Shown here one piece after another: positions 18,826 through 28,363 of a stretch of DNA of 64,000 bases. Source of the stretch: PALSA-911 sp963743035 (GTDB taxonomy: Bacteria; Pseudomonadota; Alphaproteobacteria; Acetobacterales; Acetobacteraceae); the NCBI GenBank assembly GCA_963743035.1, contig CAVUOB010000004.1:310001-374000 (forward strand). The letters are read 5' to 3'. The notes under the pieces are model-generated. The model did no database searches. It saw only the letters and a program-made list of their open reading frames with translations, and was not told where the DNA came from. The position numbers were made by a program, and so were the translations under genes. Position 1 is the first letter of the stretch; each line of letters opens with the position of its first letter.

Positions 18826-19284
18826 CTAGCCGATCAGGCCGCGGCGCTGCTCGCCCAGATTGACGCGACTCGGCTTGAACGCGGCCTTCAGCACGGGCAA
18901 CGACAGATGCGGATCGCAGGCGCCGCACATGAAGATATCCACGGCCGCGAAGTCGCGCTCCGGCCAGGTGTGGATGGAGATATGGCTCTCCGCCAGCACG
19001 ACCACGCCCGAAACCCCGCCATTGGGCGAGAAATGGTGGAAATGGCTGTGCAGGATCGTCGCGCCGGCCTCTTCGGCCGCCGCGCGCAGGGCAGAATCGA
19101 TCAGATCCGGGTCGCCCAGATTGCTGGCCCCCCAGAGATCGATCAGCAAATGAGTTCCGGCGAATTTCACACCGTCTCGTTCAACAAAATAATCCTTCTG
19201 CACCTCGATCTGGGTGCCGACGGACGGTGTCTGGTTCTCGCTCGGGGTGTCCGAGACCATCCCCAGTGGGCTGAGTGCGTTCAT
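18826..19284 (-). CDS. speD: S-adenosylmethionine decarboxylase proenzyme
   Basis: This 152-residue pyruvoyl-dependent enzyme makes the aminopropyl donor for spermidine. It is made as a proenzyme; the self-cleavage/pyruvoyl serine is in VVLAESHISIHTWPE, and the cysteine/histidine active-site segment FMCGACDP is present. The ATG follows GGAGGG by about 8 bp; an upstream in-frame extension lacks a good site. The ~28-residue N-terminal extension before the conserved domain (VQKDYFVERDGVKFAGTH) is somewhat long. It acts in the cytoplasm together with speE. Confidence 0.93.
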   Translation of the reverse strand: MNALSPLGMVSDTPSENQTPSVGTQIEVQKDYFVERDGVKFAGTHLLIDLWGASNLGDPDLIDSALRAAAEEAGATILHSHFHHFSPNGGVSGVVVLAESHISIHTWPERDFAAVDIFMCGACDPHLSLPVLKAAFKPSRVNLGEQRRGLIG

Positions 19285-19492
19285 CGCGTACCCTCCTACC
19301 AGTAGACGGCCGTTTGGGCAGCGCGCCGGATGCGCGCTGTCCGCTTGGGCCAAGGGCGCGCAAAATGAGCAAAGGGGGGAAGGATGCAAGCGGAATCAGG
19401 CCCTAGTGGGGCGAAAAATCACATGCCGGCAACGCGCTGACCGCGTGACAATGTCATGAACACGACGCCCGACGGGTGCTAATGGGCCGGAA

Positions 19493-19518
19493 CTAACGAG
19501 GGGGGCTAACGAGGGGGG
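19493..19518. repeat. 13-bp tandem duplication at the 3' end of the exported solenoid gene
   Basis: The sequence ctaacgagggggg occurs twice head to tail. One copy contains the stop codon of the gene and the other lies within its last codons, so the duplication (not a multiple of three) has probably changed the C-terminus or supplied the present stop. Confidence 0.7.
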
Positions 19519-22505
19519 CCGGTGTGGGCATCGACCCGGCGAACTGCGCGGTCCCGGCCGGCGGTTCCCCCAGCGCCTTCAACCCGGCCGGCAGCGTGCG
19601 CGCCAGCGCCGTTTCCCGCCCGGCCCGCTTCAGGTCGGCGGCGGATTGCACAGGGCCCGCGGTCAGCAGCGTGAACATGTCCGCCAACGGCCCCTTGGCC
19701 ATGCGCGGCGCGTCCTGCGTGCGCAGGCGCGCCAGCAGGGCCTCGTCGCCGGCCTGCAACGCGGCGCTGGCCAGGCGCAGCAGCAGGCGGCGCTGATCGT
19801 CGGTCAACTTGCCTTCGGCGGGCACCATACTCGCCACCTGGTCCGACAGGGCCTGCGCCGCTGCTGGCCAGTCCCCGGCCCGCTCCAGGATCGTTGCCCG
19901 CAGCTCGCCCGCCGCAACACCGGTCAACGGCGCCAGGGCAGCCAGGGCCTTGGCCCGCTCGCCAATGCGGGCACAGGCGGTGGCGAACAGCAGCGCGCGC
20001 TGTTCGGCCAACCCCGCGGGCAGGTCGGCGGTGTCGGAGGCGGACAAGGCGCCGAGCGCCCCCTGGGGATCGCCCTCGCGCAGCCGCAGCGCGGCCAGGC
20101 TGGCGCCGAATCCGGCCCGGCCGGCGCCGGGCGGGACGGCCTGCATCAGCCGCTCCAGCTGCGGTCCGGCGCGGCGCGGCAGGTCCAGCGCCAGCAGCTT
20201 GGCCGCCAGCTGTTCCTGCAATCCGCTGCCGGGATCCTGCACTTCGGCCAGTAGGTCGGCGTTCTCGTCCAGCAGGGCGATCAGGTCGACCGGGGCGACG
20301 GCGTCGGCGGCCTTGTCGCGCAACAGGCCGGCGAAGATCGACTGCATGGCGGCGCGGATTTCCGCCTTCTGGTCCGGGAAGACGCCGAGCGTTTCGCGCA
20401 GCATTGCCAGCGCCGGGCGCCAGGCGCCGCTGCCGGCGCGCAAGACGGCGATGCGCTCGCGCAGTTCCAGCTCATGGCGATCGCCACGCCAGGCATAGAG
20501 CTGCGCGTCCAACGCATCCGCCGCGCCGGCGGCGTCGATCCGCTGTCCGGCGAACTTCAGCTCGACCGCACGGCTGGCGGCCATGGCCCGCTGGCGCCGG
20601 TCCGGGCCGTTGGCGACAGCGGCATAGGCCGCCAGGGCAGCGTCCATGTTCCCGTCGGCCTGCAGCTTCATGGCGCGCGCCAGGGCCAGATCCGGATCCT
20701 GCCCCCGTTGCGCCAGCGCCGGCGCGGCGGCGGCGGCTTCGCCGCCGGCGATCATGGTTTCGATCGCCAGCGGCAGCAGCCGGCCGCGCAGCCCCTGCGG
20801 ATAGGCCAGGGCCAGCTTCAGCGTGGCGGCGAACACCGCCGCCGCCTGCGGCGATCCCTCCTGCAGCCGGGCGGCGCGCACGGCGCGCCACAGCGCGATC
20901 TCGTCGGTGCCGGACAGGCGCGGATCCTCGATCGCGCGGGAATCGTCGATGCGGTCGGCGAGCAGGGCCGCGATCGCGCCCAGCCCCGCCGCGCCGGGCG
21001 AGCCGGCCAGGGCCGGATCTTCCTCGGCGGCGACCTGCAGCATCGCCTGCGCCTCCACCCCGAGCCCCAGCGCGATCATGGTCTCCGCCGCATCCTGGCG
21101 CTTGCGGCCGCGCGCGCGTGCCGGCGCGGTGGCGGCGCCGGCTATTTCCGCCCGCAGCCTTCGTTGCAGGCCCTCCGGCGACAAGGCGGGAAAATCGAAG
21201 CGCCGGGTCAATCCGGCGGCTTCGGCCGCGCTTTCGGCATCCGGGACGGCGGCCAGCGGGGCCGGCAGATCGGCGCCGGCCAGGATGAAGCCGCCCTTCC
21301 CCACCCGCAGCGACAGGCTGTCGGCCAGCGGCTGCACCGCCACGCCCTGCCAGGTCGGCAGCAGGACGTAGCGCGGCGTGCGGCGGGCGGCGGCGATGCC
21401 CTGGCCGGGTTGGCGCTGCGTGCCCAGCAGCAGTGTCGCGCCGGTATCGGGGTCGGCCAGGCTCACTATCTGGCCCGGCGCTTCGCCTGCGAGCAGCACG
21501 CGCCCGGCCGCACCCGCCCCGTCCGAACCCGCCCCATCCGCGGCGATGGCCGGGCGGATCGGATGGACCGGCGGCGCGCGCGGGACCAGCGCGACGGTCC
21601 ACGCATTCGGCGAGGGCCGCAGCAGCGCCACCTCCATGCCCGCCGGCAGCCGCAGCCGGATCAGGGTCGCCGCCGGCAGCAATTGCACGCTGGCGCCGGC
21701 CAGGATCGGGTCCGAGCGCAGCGCCGCCATGTCGATCGGCCGCTTCTGGTCGAACACCACCAGCGCCTGCTCCCCCCGGCGCAAAGCGGCAGCGCCGACA
21801 TCGGCGCCGAAGGGTACCGAGAACGCCGCGCCCCGGCCGTCTTCGGCGGGGGGCGTCCTGGTGGCGACCAGGGCCACGGGGCCGGATGCCTCGGGCGGAT
21901 CGGGGGCACGCACGGCGGGCGGCGGGGTGCCCGGCGGAGAGGCGGAGGGCGGCGGCGCTGCTACCGCGTTCTGCGCCTCGGCCGGCGCACGGCTTTCCGG
22001 GACGGCATCCGCCGGCGGCTCCGCCACGGCCAGCGCGGGCGGCTCGTCCGGCGGGATCGGCGGCACCGGCAGGACCCGGACCGCCACCGGACGCGGAGCG
22101 TCCGGAGCGGCGGGATCGAACACGTCCAGCACCACGCGGGCGCCAATGCGCGAGGGCCGCACCCGCGCCCCCGGGGCGACGACCAGTTCCGCCCCGCCGT
22201 CCGAGCCGGCGATCGACCGCACGTTGCGCGGCATCGCCGCCGGCGGGGCGATCGCGGGGTTGCCGGAAAATGTCAGGCGGAGGCGATCGCCGTCCCGCGA
22301 CAGGGTGTATTCCGTGCCGCCGGCGACGTCGAACACCAGCCGGCCGAAATCGGGATGGTTGCCGGCGCGAACGCCGATCGCGGCGCCCACCACAGCGCCG
22401 TGCATCGCCGCCTGGGGCGGCTCGTCGCCGGCGATCGCCGGCCCGGCCAGGCGCCCACGCCGCCACCAGCCAGCAGGCCCGGATGCTTCCCCGCCCGATG
22501 CGCAT
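19493..22505 (-). CDS. Large exported alpha-solenoid (TPR-like) protein in the flagellar locus, one frameshift
   Basis: This protein of about 1,000 residues has no confidently recognised family. The ATG at 22505 starts a signal peptide (MRIGRGSIRACWLVAAWA). One surplus G near 22450 shifts the frame into the rest (RLAGPAIAGDEPPQAAMHG). The N-terminal part resembles an AMIN-like beta domain (LVFDVAGG..LRLTFSG..VVLDVFDP), and it is followed by a Pro/Ala-rich linker of ~70 residues. The C-terminal ~550 residues are repetitive Ala/Leu helices typical of TPR or solenoid folds. Its start overlaps the stop of the CheY-like stub and it follows motE-like and fliM on the same strand, suggesting a periplasmic role in flagellar assembly or motor function. 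This is inference from position. Confidence 0.65.
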
Positions 22506-22573
22506 CAGTCGAAGCTGGCGAGCAGCTTGTCGTCGTCGACGATGAGCACGTTCATCGACCTGTCGACGGTCAT
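22505..22573 (-). pseudogene. 22-codon CheY-like N-terminal stub
   Basis: A tiny frame begins with MTVDRSMNVLIVDDDKLLAS and stops two residues later. The start strongly resembles the first strand and Asp cluster of a CheY receiver, but only about 22 of ~125 residues remain. It has a purine-rich site (ggaagaa) 6 bp before the ATG, and its TGA overlaps the next ATG (TGATG). It may be the remnant of a deleted cheY gene or a short leader that couples translation. Confidence 0.5.
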
Positions 22574-22588
22574 CGGCGGTTCTTCCGG

Positions 22589-23275
22589 TCAGCCATGGTC
22601 CGGGGCGGCGGCGGGATCGCGCGTCCGAAGCCGCGCCAGGCCGTCCGTCACCTCCCTCGCCCGGTCGGGGTGCATCGCCGACAGGATGGGCGCGGCCTTG
22701 CCCTCCTTCATCCGGTCGAGCACCTGCAACAGGACCTTCATGTCCAGCTCGTTCATGATCGTCGCGGCGTCGCGCGGCTTCATGTTTTCGTAGAGCTTCA
22801 CCAATCCCTGCCAGCCGGAATCCTCCCGCTGCACGCGGGAGGCCTCCAGCGCCTCCAGCTTCTTCTGCAGCGCCTGCAATTCCTCCACCCGGCCGGACAG
22901 CTTGCGCTCGGTGGCCGCCAGCACCGCTTCCCGCGTGGCGAGGCCGGCTTCCCGCGCATCGAGCTGCTCGCGGCGCTGGCGCAGCTCCAGCAGCAGGGCG
23001 CGCTCGCTGTCGCTGATCGGCGGGTCCTGCGGGGGCGGCTTTGCCTCGGCCAATGCGGGCGCGGCCGATGTGGGCGCGGCTGGTGCGGGCGCGGCATTCC
23101 TGGCGGCGGCGTCCGCGGGATCGTGACCGGCCGCCTGGGCGGCCGGCAGCACGGATGCCCGCACCGCCGCCCCGGCGCCGGCGACGGCGCGCACCAGCAC
23201 GGCGGATTTCACCGCCAGCAGCAGCGCCAGCATGCAGATCGTCAGCGGCAGCAGCCGCACATGAAAGATCCGCAT
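22589..23275 (-). CDS. MotE-like flagellar protein (MgtE N-domain type)
   Basis: This 228-residue protein has an N-terminal hydrophobic anchor or signal (about residues 7-35), an Ala/Pro-rich linker, a coiled coil (about 90-145: LRQRREQLDAREAGLATRE) and a C-terminal MgtE-N-like domain (WQGLVKLYENMKPRDAATIM, LLQVLDRMKEGKAAPILSAM). This is the layout of MotE, described in Sinorhizobium as a periplasmic helper of MotC. Its ATG overlaps the stop of the DUF6468 gene (TGATG), so the two are translationally coupled. Confidence 0.75.
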   Translation of the reverse strand: MRIFHVRLLPLTICMLALLLAVKSAVLVRAVAGAGAAVRASVLPAAQAAGHDPADAAARNAAPAPAAPTSAAPALAEAKPPPQDPPISDSERALLLELRQRREQLDAREAGLATREAVLAATERKLSGRVEELQALQKKLEALEASRVQREDSGWQGLVKLYENMKPRDAATIMNELDMKVLLQVLDRMKEGKAAPILSAMHPDRAREVTDGLARLRTRDPAAAPDHG

Positions 23276-23820
23276 CAGCGCGCCAGCCTCAGCGCCTTCA
23301 TCAGGTCGCGTTCCGCCTGGCTGCGCAGGCGCGGCGGATCGGCCGGCTCCGTCTCTGCCAGGGCGCTTGGCTTTTGGAGCGGTGCATCGCCGGCCCGCGC
23401 GTATTCCGCCCGGAAAGCGGGGACGCAGGCGGCCTCGTTGTCGAACCTGCGGGGCATGTCCGCCGCCAGCGGGCGGCCGGCGCGCACCAGCCCGTCCAGC
23501 CGGTCCGCGAGCTGCGTCCCGCGCTCACCCAGGAACACCAGATCCGCCTTCAACGCGCCGGCCGCCTCGATCTGCCGGGCGATCTGCCGCCCTGCCCCAT
23601 CCGCGGCGTCCCGCAGCCGCTGCACGCCCGCCTCGGCCTGATGGGTGCTGGCATTGAAACCGCGCACCAGTTCCTCCAGCGCCGCGCGGTCCCGCTTCAG
23701 CACGCCCAGGGCGCGTTCCAGGCGCACGGCATGGAACAGCGTGGCCGCCAGCAGGCCGATCAGCGCGATATCCAGGAGCCATTGCAGGCCGTCCATCTGC
23801 ATGCCGCCCATCCGCATCAT
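23275..23820 (-). CDS. DUF6468 protein of alphaproteobacterial flagellar loci
   Basis: This protein of about 181 residues has one N-terminal membrane segment (LQWLLDIALIGLLAATLF) and a long helical, probably coiled-coil region (RALGVLKRDRAALEELVRGF..LADRLDGLVRAG). Such proteins are found between fliM and motE-like genes in alphaproteobacteria, which matches this place. The start is uncertain: the ATG-ATG pair was chosen, but a TTG further upstream (23877) and ATGs 18-24 bp downstream are possible. The precise role is unknown. Confidence 0.65.
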   Translation of the reverse strand: MMRMGGMQMDGLQWLLDIALIGLLAATLFHAVRLERALGVLKRDRAALEELVRGFNASTHQAEAGVQRLRDAADGAGRQIARQIEAAGALKADLVFLGERGTQLADRLDGLVRAGRPLAADMPRRFDNEAACVPAFRAEYARAGDAPLQKPSALAETEPADPPRLRSQAERDLMKALRLAR

Positions 23821-23910
23821 CCAATCAGCATCATCCGATAAACCGGGCAGCCATTCTGCCGCCGCCACGGTTAGCAATCCGTGAGCGGGGGCGCGCCGCC
23901 GGCGCGAAAC

Positions 23911-24952
23911 TCATTGTTCCCGCGGCTCCAGCCGCAGGGTTTCCTGCTCGATCCGCACCGCCACCCGGTTCTTCCGCCGTCCCACCCGGCCGTCGAACAG
24001 CGCCACGCCGCCGCAGCGCAGTTGCACCGTGGTTGCCGGCGCGGCGCTCAGCACCATGCGGCTGCCGGGCTGGAACGCCATCACGTCCGACAGCCGCATC
24101 TCCTGCTCGTCCAGCACCACGTCGAGCTCGACATCGGTGCTCCACAGCTCTTCGGCCAGATGGGTTTCCCAGATCGAATCGCGGCCGAATTTCTCGCCCA
24201 TGAATTGCTGCAGCAGCAGCTCGCGCACCGGCTCCAGCGTGGCATAGGGCATCAGCAATTCCAGCCGCCCGCCGCGATCCTCCATGTCGATGCGCAGGCG
24301 CGACAGCACCGCCGCGTTGGACAGGCGGGAGATGGTGGCGAAGCGCGGGTTCACCTCCAGCCGCTCGAAGCGGAAGGTCACCGGGCAGAGCGGATCGAAG
24401 CTGGCCGACAGATCCGCCAGCACCACATGGATCAGCCGTTCCACCAGCGTACGCTCGATCGTGGTGTAGGGCCGGCCCTCGATGCGCATCGCCGCGGTGC
24501 CGCGCCGCCCGCCCAGCAGCACGTCCACGATCGAGTAGATCATGGCGCTGTCCACCACCATCAGGCCGTAATTGTCCCATTCATCGGCCTTGAACACCGC
24601 CAGCATGGCCGGCAGCGGGATCGAGTTCAGGTAATCGCCGAACCGCAGGGACAGGATATTGTCGATGCTGACCTCGACGTTGTCGCTGGTGAAGTTGCGC
24701 AGGCTGGTGGACATGATGCGCACCAGCCGGTCGAACACGATCTCCAGCATCGGCAGCCGCTCGTAGGACACCAGGCCGGAGCTGATGATCCGCTGCATCC
24801 CCGTGCGGCTGTCGCCGCCCGCCGGGGCCGTCATCGAAGCCGAGCAGGCTGTCGATCTCCGCCTGGTTCAGTACCCGGGCGGGCTGCGGCGCATCGGCCT
24901 CGCCGCCCGGCGCTTCCTTGCCACCTGGCGCTTCCTCGCCGGCGCCGCTCAT
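23911..24952 (-). CDS. fliM: Flagellar motor switch protein FliM, one frameshift
   Basis: FliM is part of the C-ring and receives CheY-P to set rotation direction. The N-terminal part starts at an ATG overlapping the fliL stop (ATGA) and contains ARVLNQAEIDSLLGFDD, close to the usual SQ-E-I-D-A-L-L segment. A surplus base near 24835 shifts the frame. The middle domain (RIISSGLVSYERLPMLEIVF, LPAMLAVFKADEWDN, VDVLLGGRR) and the C-terminal SpoA/FliN-like domain (LDVVLDEQEMRLSDVMAFQPGS) are conserved. Corrected length is about 346 residues, normal for the family. The N-terminus before the motif is Gly/Glu/Ala-rich. Confidence 0.88.
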
Positions 24953-25470
24953 TGCACGATCAATTCGCTGAACAGCACGTCCACCACGCAGGCCGGCGCG
25001 GCGGCGATGCCGGCGCGGGCGATCAGTTCCTCCCGCAACCGGTGGGTGCCGGCGGAGCCGCGCAGCTCTTCCGGGCGCATATCCCGCAGATAGGTCTGGA
25101 ACAGATCGACGATGCGCGGCATCGCCGCCCTCACCCGCTCCGCGTCCTCCGGCCTGGCGACCTCCAGTCGGGCAACCAGTTTCACGTAGCTTGGGCGGCG
25201 GGAATTGGCGTTCAGATTGGCGATCATGTCCGGCAGCTCGACGAATACCGGCGGCGCCGGCTTCGCTCCCGCCGCGGACAGCTCCTTGTGCTCCAGCCCC
25301 AGCAGATGCGGCAGCACGCCGCTGAACCACAGCCCTGCGCCCACCCCGGCCAGGATCAGCGGCAGGGCGAGCAGCATCAGCTTCTTCCCGCCGCCCTTCC
25401 CCCCGCCCTTGCTGGCCGGCTTGTGATCGGCGGCGTGGTGGTCCTCGATGGTCTTCGCAGCCGCCGACAT
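24949..25470 (-). CDS. fliL: Flagellar basal body-associated protein FliL
   Basis: This 173-residue inner-membrane protein supports stator function. It has a short basic cytoplasmic start (HKPASKGGGKGGGKK), one membrane helix (LMLLALPLILAGVGAGLWF) and a periplasmic domain with the FliL pattern VFVELPDMIANLNA..YVKLVARLEVA..FQTYLRDMRPEEL..LREELIARA. The start follows a GGGGA site. The gene heads the minus-strand flagellar arm, and its stop overlaps the start of fliM. Confidence 0.88.
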   Translation of the reverse strand: MSAAAKTIEDHHAADHKPASKGGGKGGGKKLMLLALPLILAGVGAGLWFSGVLPHLLGLEHKELSAAGAKPAPPVFVELPDMIANLNANSRRPSYVKLVARLEVARPEDAERVRAAMPRIVDLFQTYLRDMRPEELRGSAGTHRLREELIARAGIAAAPACVVDVLFSELIVQ

Positions 25471-25827
25471 GATCCATTCCCCGCAGCGCCCATTCCCCGC
25501 AGCGGCCGGACGCGGCGCCTGACCGTCCGGCGGGCAAAATGGCAGCGGCGGATTAAGGAAACCTTGCGCCGGCGAACGGACGGCAGGCCCGAACTGCCCG
25601 GCAGGAACCGCCGCCACCCGGCAGACCCTGCCGGGCCCGCGGCCCAGCCGCGCTTGCATCGCGACGGAATCCGCCGCCTGCGGGGCCGCGAACGGCCTGG
25701 CACGCGGCTTGCGCTTGGGGTTTGCGCTTGCGGCTTGCGCTTTGGGGGGATCGCCGCCTCGCCTCCCCCGAACACCGTCCCCGCCAGGGCGAACCACATA
25801 CGGCGAACCACATACGGAGACCCGCCC
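25471..25827. other. Divergent fliL-flgF intergenic region
   Basis: This 357-bp gap separates the two flagellar arms and encodes no convincing protein. It holds a sigma-54-type promoter facing flgF (separate entry) and a run of related TTGCGCT words just after it. A perfect 14-bp tandem duplication (ggcgaaccacatac, 25788-25815) lies just before the flgF ribosome-binding sequence. No equally good promoter facing fliL was seen. Confidence 0.7.
25698..25712 (+). promoter_or_regulatory. Sigma-54 (RpoN) promoter for flgF-flgG-flgA-flgH
   Basis: The sequence TGGCACgcggcTTGC matches the -24/-12 consensus (TGGCAC-N5-TTGC) exactly, with GG and GC ten bases apart. It lies 115 bp before the flgF start. 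RpoN promoters with an FlbD-type activator control rod and hook genes in several alphaproteobacteria, so the placement is biologically sensible. Confidence 0.75.
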
Positions 25828-26569
25828 ATGCAGAACATCACCAGCATCGCCGCTTCCCGCCTGATCGCGCAGCAGCGCGCGCTGGACGTTGCCGCCGACA
25901 ACATCGCCAATGCCAACACGCCCGGATACAAGGCCGTGCGGGTGCAGTTCTCCGACTGGCTGAGCCGCCAGACCGGCGCCGCCACGCCGCGCGGCGGCGC
26001 GATCATCGCCTTCACCCAGGACCGCGCCACCTGGCGCGATCTCCAGCCCGGGCCGCTCAGCCATACCGGCAACCCACTCGACCTCGCCATCACCAGCGCC
26101 GGCTACTTCACCGTCTCCACGCCGCAGGGCCCGCGGCTGACGCGCGCCGGCCGGTTCGGGCTGCTGCCCGACGGCACCATCGCCGATGCCGCCGGCAACG
26201 CACTGCTGAACACCACGGGACAGCCGATCCAGCTATCCGCCCACCGATACAAGGATCACCGTCGCCGGCGACGGCACGCTGAGCAGCGAGAACGGCCAGA
26301 TCGGCAAGATCGGCGTGGTGCAGCCGGACGATCCCATGCAGCTGCATGCCGTCGGCAATGACCGGCTGACCTCCGACAGCGCCACCACGCCGGTCGACGC
26401 CCCGGGCCTGGTGCAGGGCTCGGTCGAGGATTCCAACGTCCAGCCGATGCTGGAGATGGCGCGGATGATGAACGATCTGCGGGAGTTCCAGTACGTCACG
26501 CAGCTGGTCGAGGCCGAGGACCAGCGCCAGCAATCCGCCATCGACAAGCTAACCCAGCACGCCGCCTGA
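25828..26569 (+). CDS. flgF: Flagellar basal-body rod protein FlgF, one frameshift
   Basis: This proximal rod protein is about 246 residues once corrected. The N-terminus carries the rod/hook signature (SIAASRLIAQQRALDVAADN then IANANTPGYKA). The middle has GNPLDLAITSAGYFTV and TRAGRFGLLPDGTIAD. A surplus base near 26238 changes frame into PTDTRITVAGDGTLSSENG, and the C-terminus keeps the conserved helix VEDSNVQPMLEMARMMNDLR. It is the first gene of the plus-strand arm. Confidence 0.88.
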
Positions 26570-26597
26570 ATATCAAAGCCAGAAGGACACCCGTACC

Positions 26598-27384
26598 ATG
26601 CGTTCGCTCGACATCGCCGGCACCGGCATGCAGGCGCAGCAGACCAATGTGGAAGTCATTTCCAACAACATCGCCAACATGACGACCACCGGCTTCAAGC
26701 GCCGTCGGGCCGAGTTCCAGGACCTGATCTACCAGAATTTGCGCCGGGTCGGCGCCAGCAGCTCCGACACCGGCACAATCGTGCCCTCCGGCGCGCAGGT
26801 CGGGCTCGGGGTGCGGACCGCGGCGATCTACCGGATCGGCGAGCAGGGCAATCTGCAGCAGACCTCCAACAGCCTGGACGTGGCGATCAGCGGCAACGGC
26901 TATTTCCAGGTCACCCTGCCCTCCGGCGAGACCGCCTATACCCGCGACGGCACCTTCGGCCTGGCGCCGGACGGCACCATCGTCACCGCCGACGGCTACA
27001 CCGTGCAGCCGGGCCTGACGATCCCGAGCAACGCGACCAACGTGACCATCAACAGCACCGGCCAGGTGCAGGTGACGCTGTCCGGACAGACCGCGCCTAC
27101 CACGGTCGGCAGCCTGCAGCTCACGGTTTTCCCCAACGACGCCGGGTTGGACGCGCAGGGGCAAGAATCTGCTGCTGCAGACCGCGGCTTCCGGCAATCC
27201 CGTCACCGGCGCGCCGGGGGCGCCGGGCTTCGGCTCGGTGATGCAGGGCTTCGTCGAGACCTCCAACGTCAATGTGGTGACGGAGATCACCAACCTGATC
27301 ACCGCCCAGCGCGCCTATGAAATGAACAGCCGGGTGATCACCACGTCCGACCAGATGCTTTCCACCCTGACCAATCTGCGGTGA
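26598..27384 (+). CDS. flgG: Flagellar basal-body rod protein FlgG, one frameshift
   Basis: This distal rod protein is about 261 residues after correction. Conserved parts are MRSLDIAGTGMQAQQTNVEV, ISNNIANMTTTGFKRRRAEF, QQTSNSLDVAISGNGYFQV and YTRDGTFGLAPDGTIVTADG. A surplus G near 27163 (gggg where ggg is expected) shifts the frame. The C-terminus VNVVTEITNLITAQRAYEMN then is in the other frame and ends STLTNLR. It begins 28 bp after flgF. Confidence 0.9.
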
Positions 27385-27388
27385 TCCG

Positions 27389-28363
27389 ATGCGCGCGTTT
27401 CATCTTCTGCTGTTGCTTCTGCCGGCCATCCTGCCGATCTGGGCCCAGGCCGCGATGCTGCGCCCGATCACCGAGCTGCGCGGACCGGTGATCCGCCTGT
27501 CGGACCTGTTCGACGATCTCGGCCCCACCGCCGACCGCCCGCTCGGCACCGCGCCCGCACCGGGCGGGCGGCTGGTGGTGGAAGCCGCCCAGCTCGGCGC
27601 CATCGCCCGGCAGTTCGCGGTGGCCTGGAAGCCGGCCTCCAACGCCGACCGCATCGTGCTGGAGCGCCCCGGCCGGCCGTTGCCGCGCGAGGCCGCGCTG
27701 GCGGCGCTGCGCCCGGCGCTGATCGCCGCCGGGGCCGGGCAGGATTGCGACATCGCGCTGGACGGCTTCGCCTCGCCGCTGGTGCCGATCGAGAGCGAGG
27801 CCGCGCCGCTGGTTTCCCAGCTCGTCTACGATCCGGACGGCGGCAAGTTCACTGCCACGCTGTCGATCGCCGGCGCGGAGATGGATCCGATCCGCATCCG
27901 CGTCACCGGACGCGCGGAGACGATGCTGGTGCTGCCGGTTCCCACCGCGCGGCTGGCCGCCGGCACCGTGCTGCAGGCGCAGGATCTGCGCCTGGGACGG
28001 GTGCGCGCCAGCCTGGTGCATGGCGATGTCGCGGAGACCATCGCCGATGTCGTCGGCAAGGAGCTGCGCCACCAGGCGCAGCCGGGCCAGCCGCTGAGGC
28101 GCACCGAGCTGGTGCCGCCGGCCCTGGTGCTGAAGGGCCGCAGCATCCAGATGACCCTGGAAACCCCGGGGCTGACGCTGATCGGCCAGGGCCAGGCACT
28201 GGAGAGCGCCGGGCTCGGCGAGCATGTGAAGGTGCTCAACACCGTCTCGCGCGCGGTGCTGGACGCGGAGGTGACCGGCGTCGGGCAGGTGCGCGTCAGC
28301 CCCGACAGCGCCCCCGTCCTGCCGCCCGGCCGCGGCTTCGCCAACGCGGTGGCCGAGCCATGA
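27389..28363 (+). CDS. flgA: Flagella basal body P-ring formation protein FlgA
   Basis: This 324-residue periplasmic chaperone for P-ring (FlgI) assembly has a signal peptide (HLLLLLLPAILPIWAQA). The C-terminal SAF-type domain is clear: VLPVPTARLAAGTVLQAQDL, ADVVGKELRHQAQPGQPLRR and KGRSIQMTLETPGLTLIGQG. The N-terminal ~170 residues are less conserved, and the total is longer than the enterobacterial protein. It starts 4 bp after flgG, and its stop overlaps the flgH start (ATGA). Confidence 0.88.
   Translation: MRAFHLLLLLLPAILPIWAQAAMLRPITELRGPVIRLSDLFDDLGPTADRPLGTAPAPGGRLVVEAAQLGAIARQFAVAWKPASNADRIVLERPGRPLPREAALAALRPALIAAGAGQDCDIALDGFASPLVPIESEAAPLVSQLVYDPDGGKFTATLSIAGAEMDPIRIRVTGRAETMLVLPVPTARLAAGTVLQAQDLRLGRVRASLVHGDVAETIADVVGKELRHQAQPGQPLRRTELVPPALVLKGRSIQMTLETPGLTLIGQGQALESAGLGEHVKVLNTVSRAVLDAEVTGVGQVRVSPDSAPVLPPGRGFANAVAEP

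Noticed and set aside
25788..25815. Possible short repeat array before flgF
   Set aside because: Only two copies without spacers; a simple tandem duplication, not a CRISPR.
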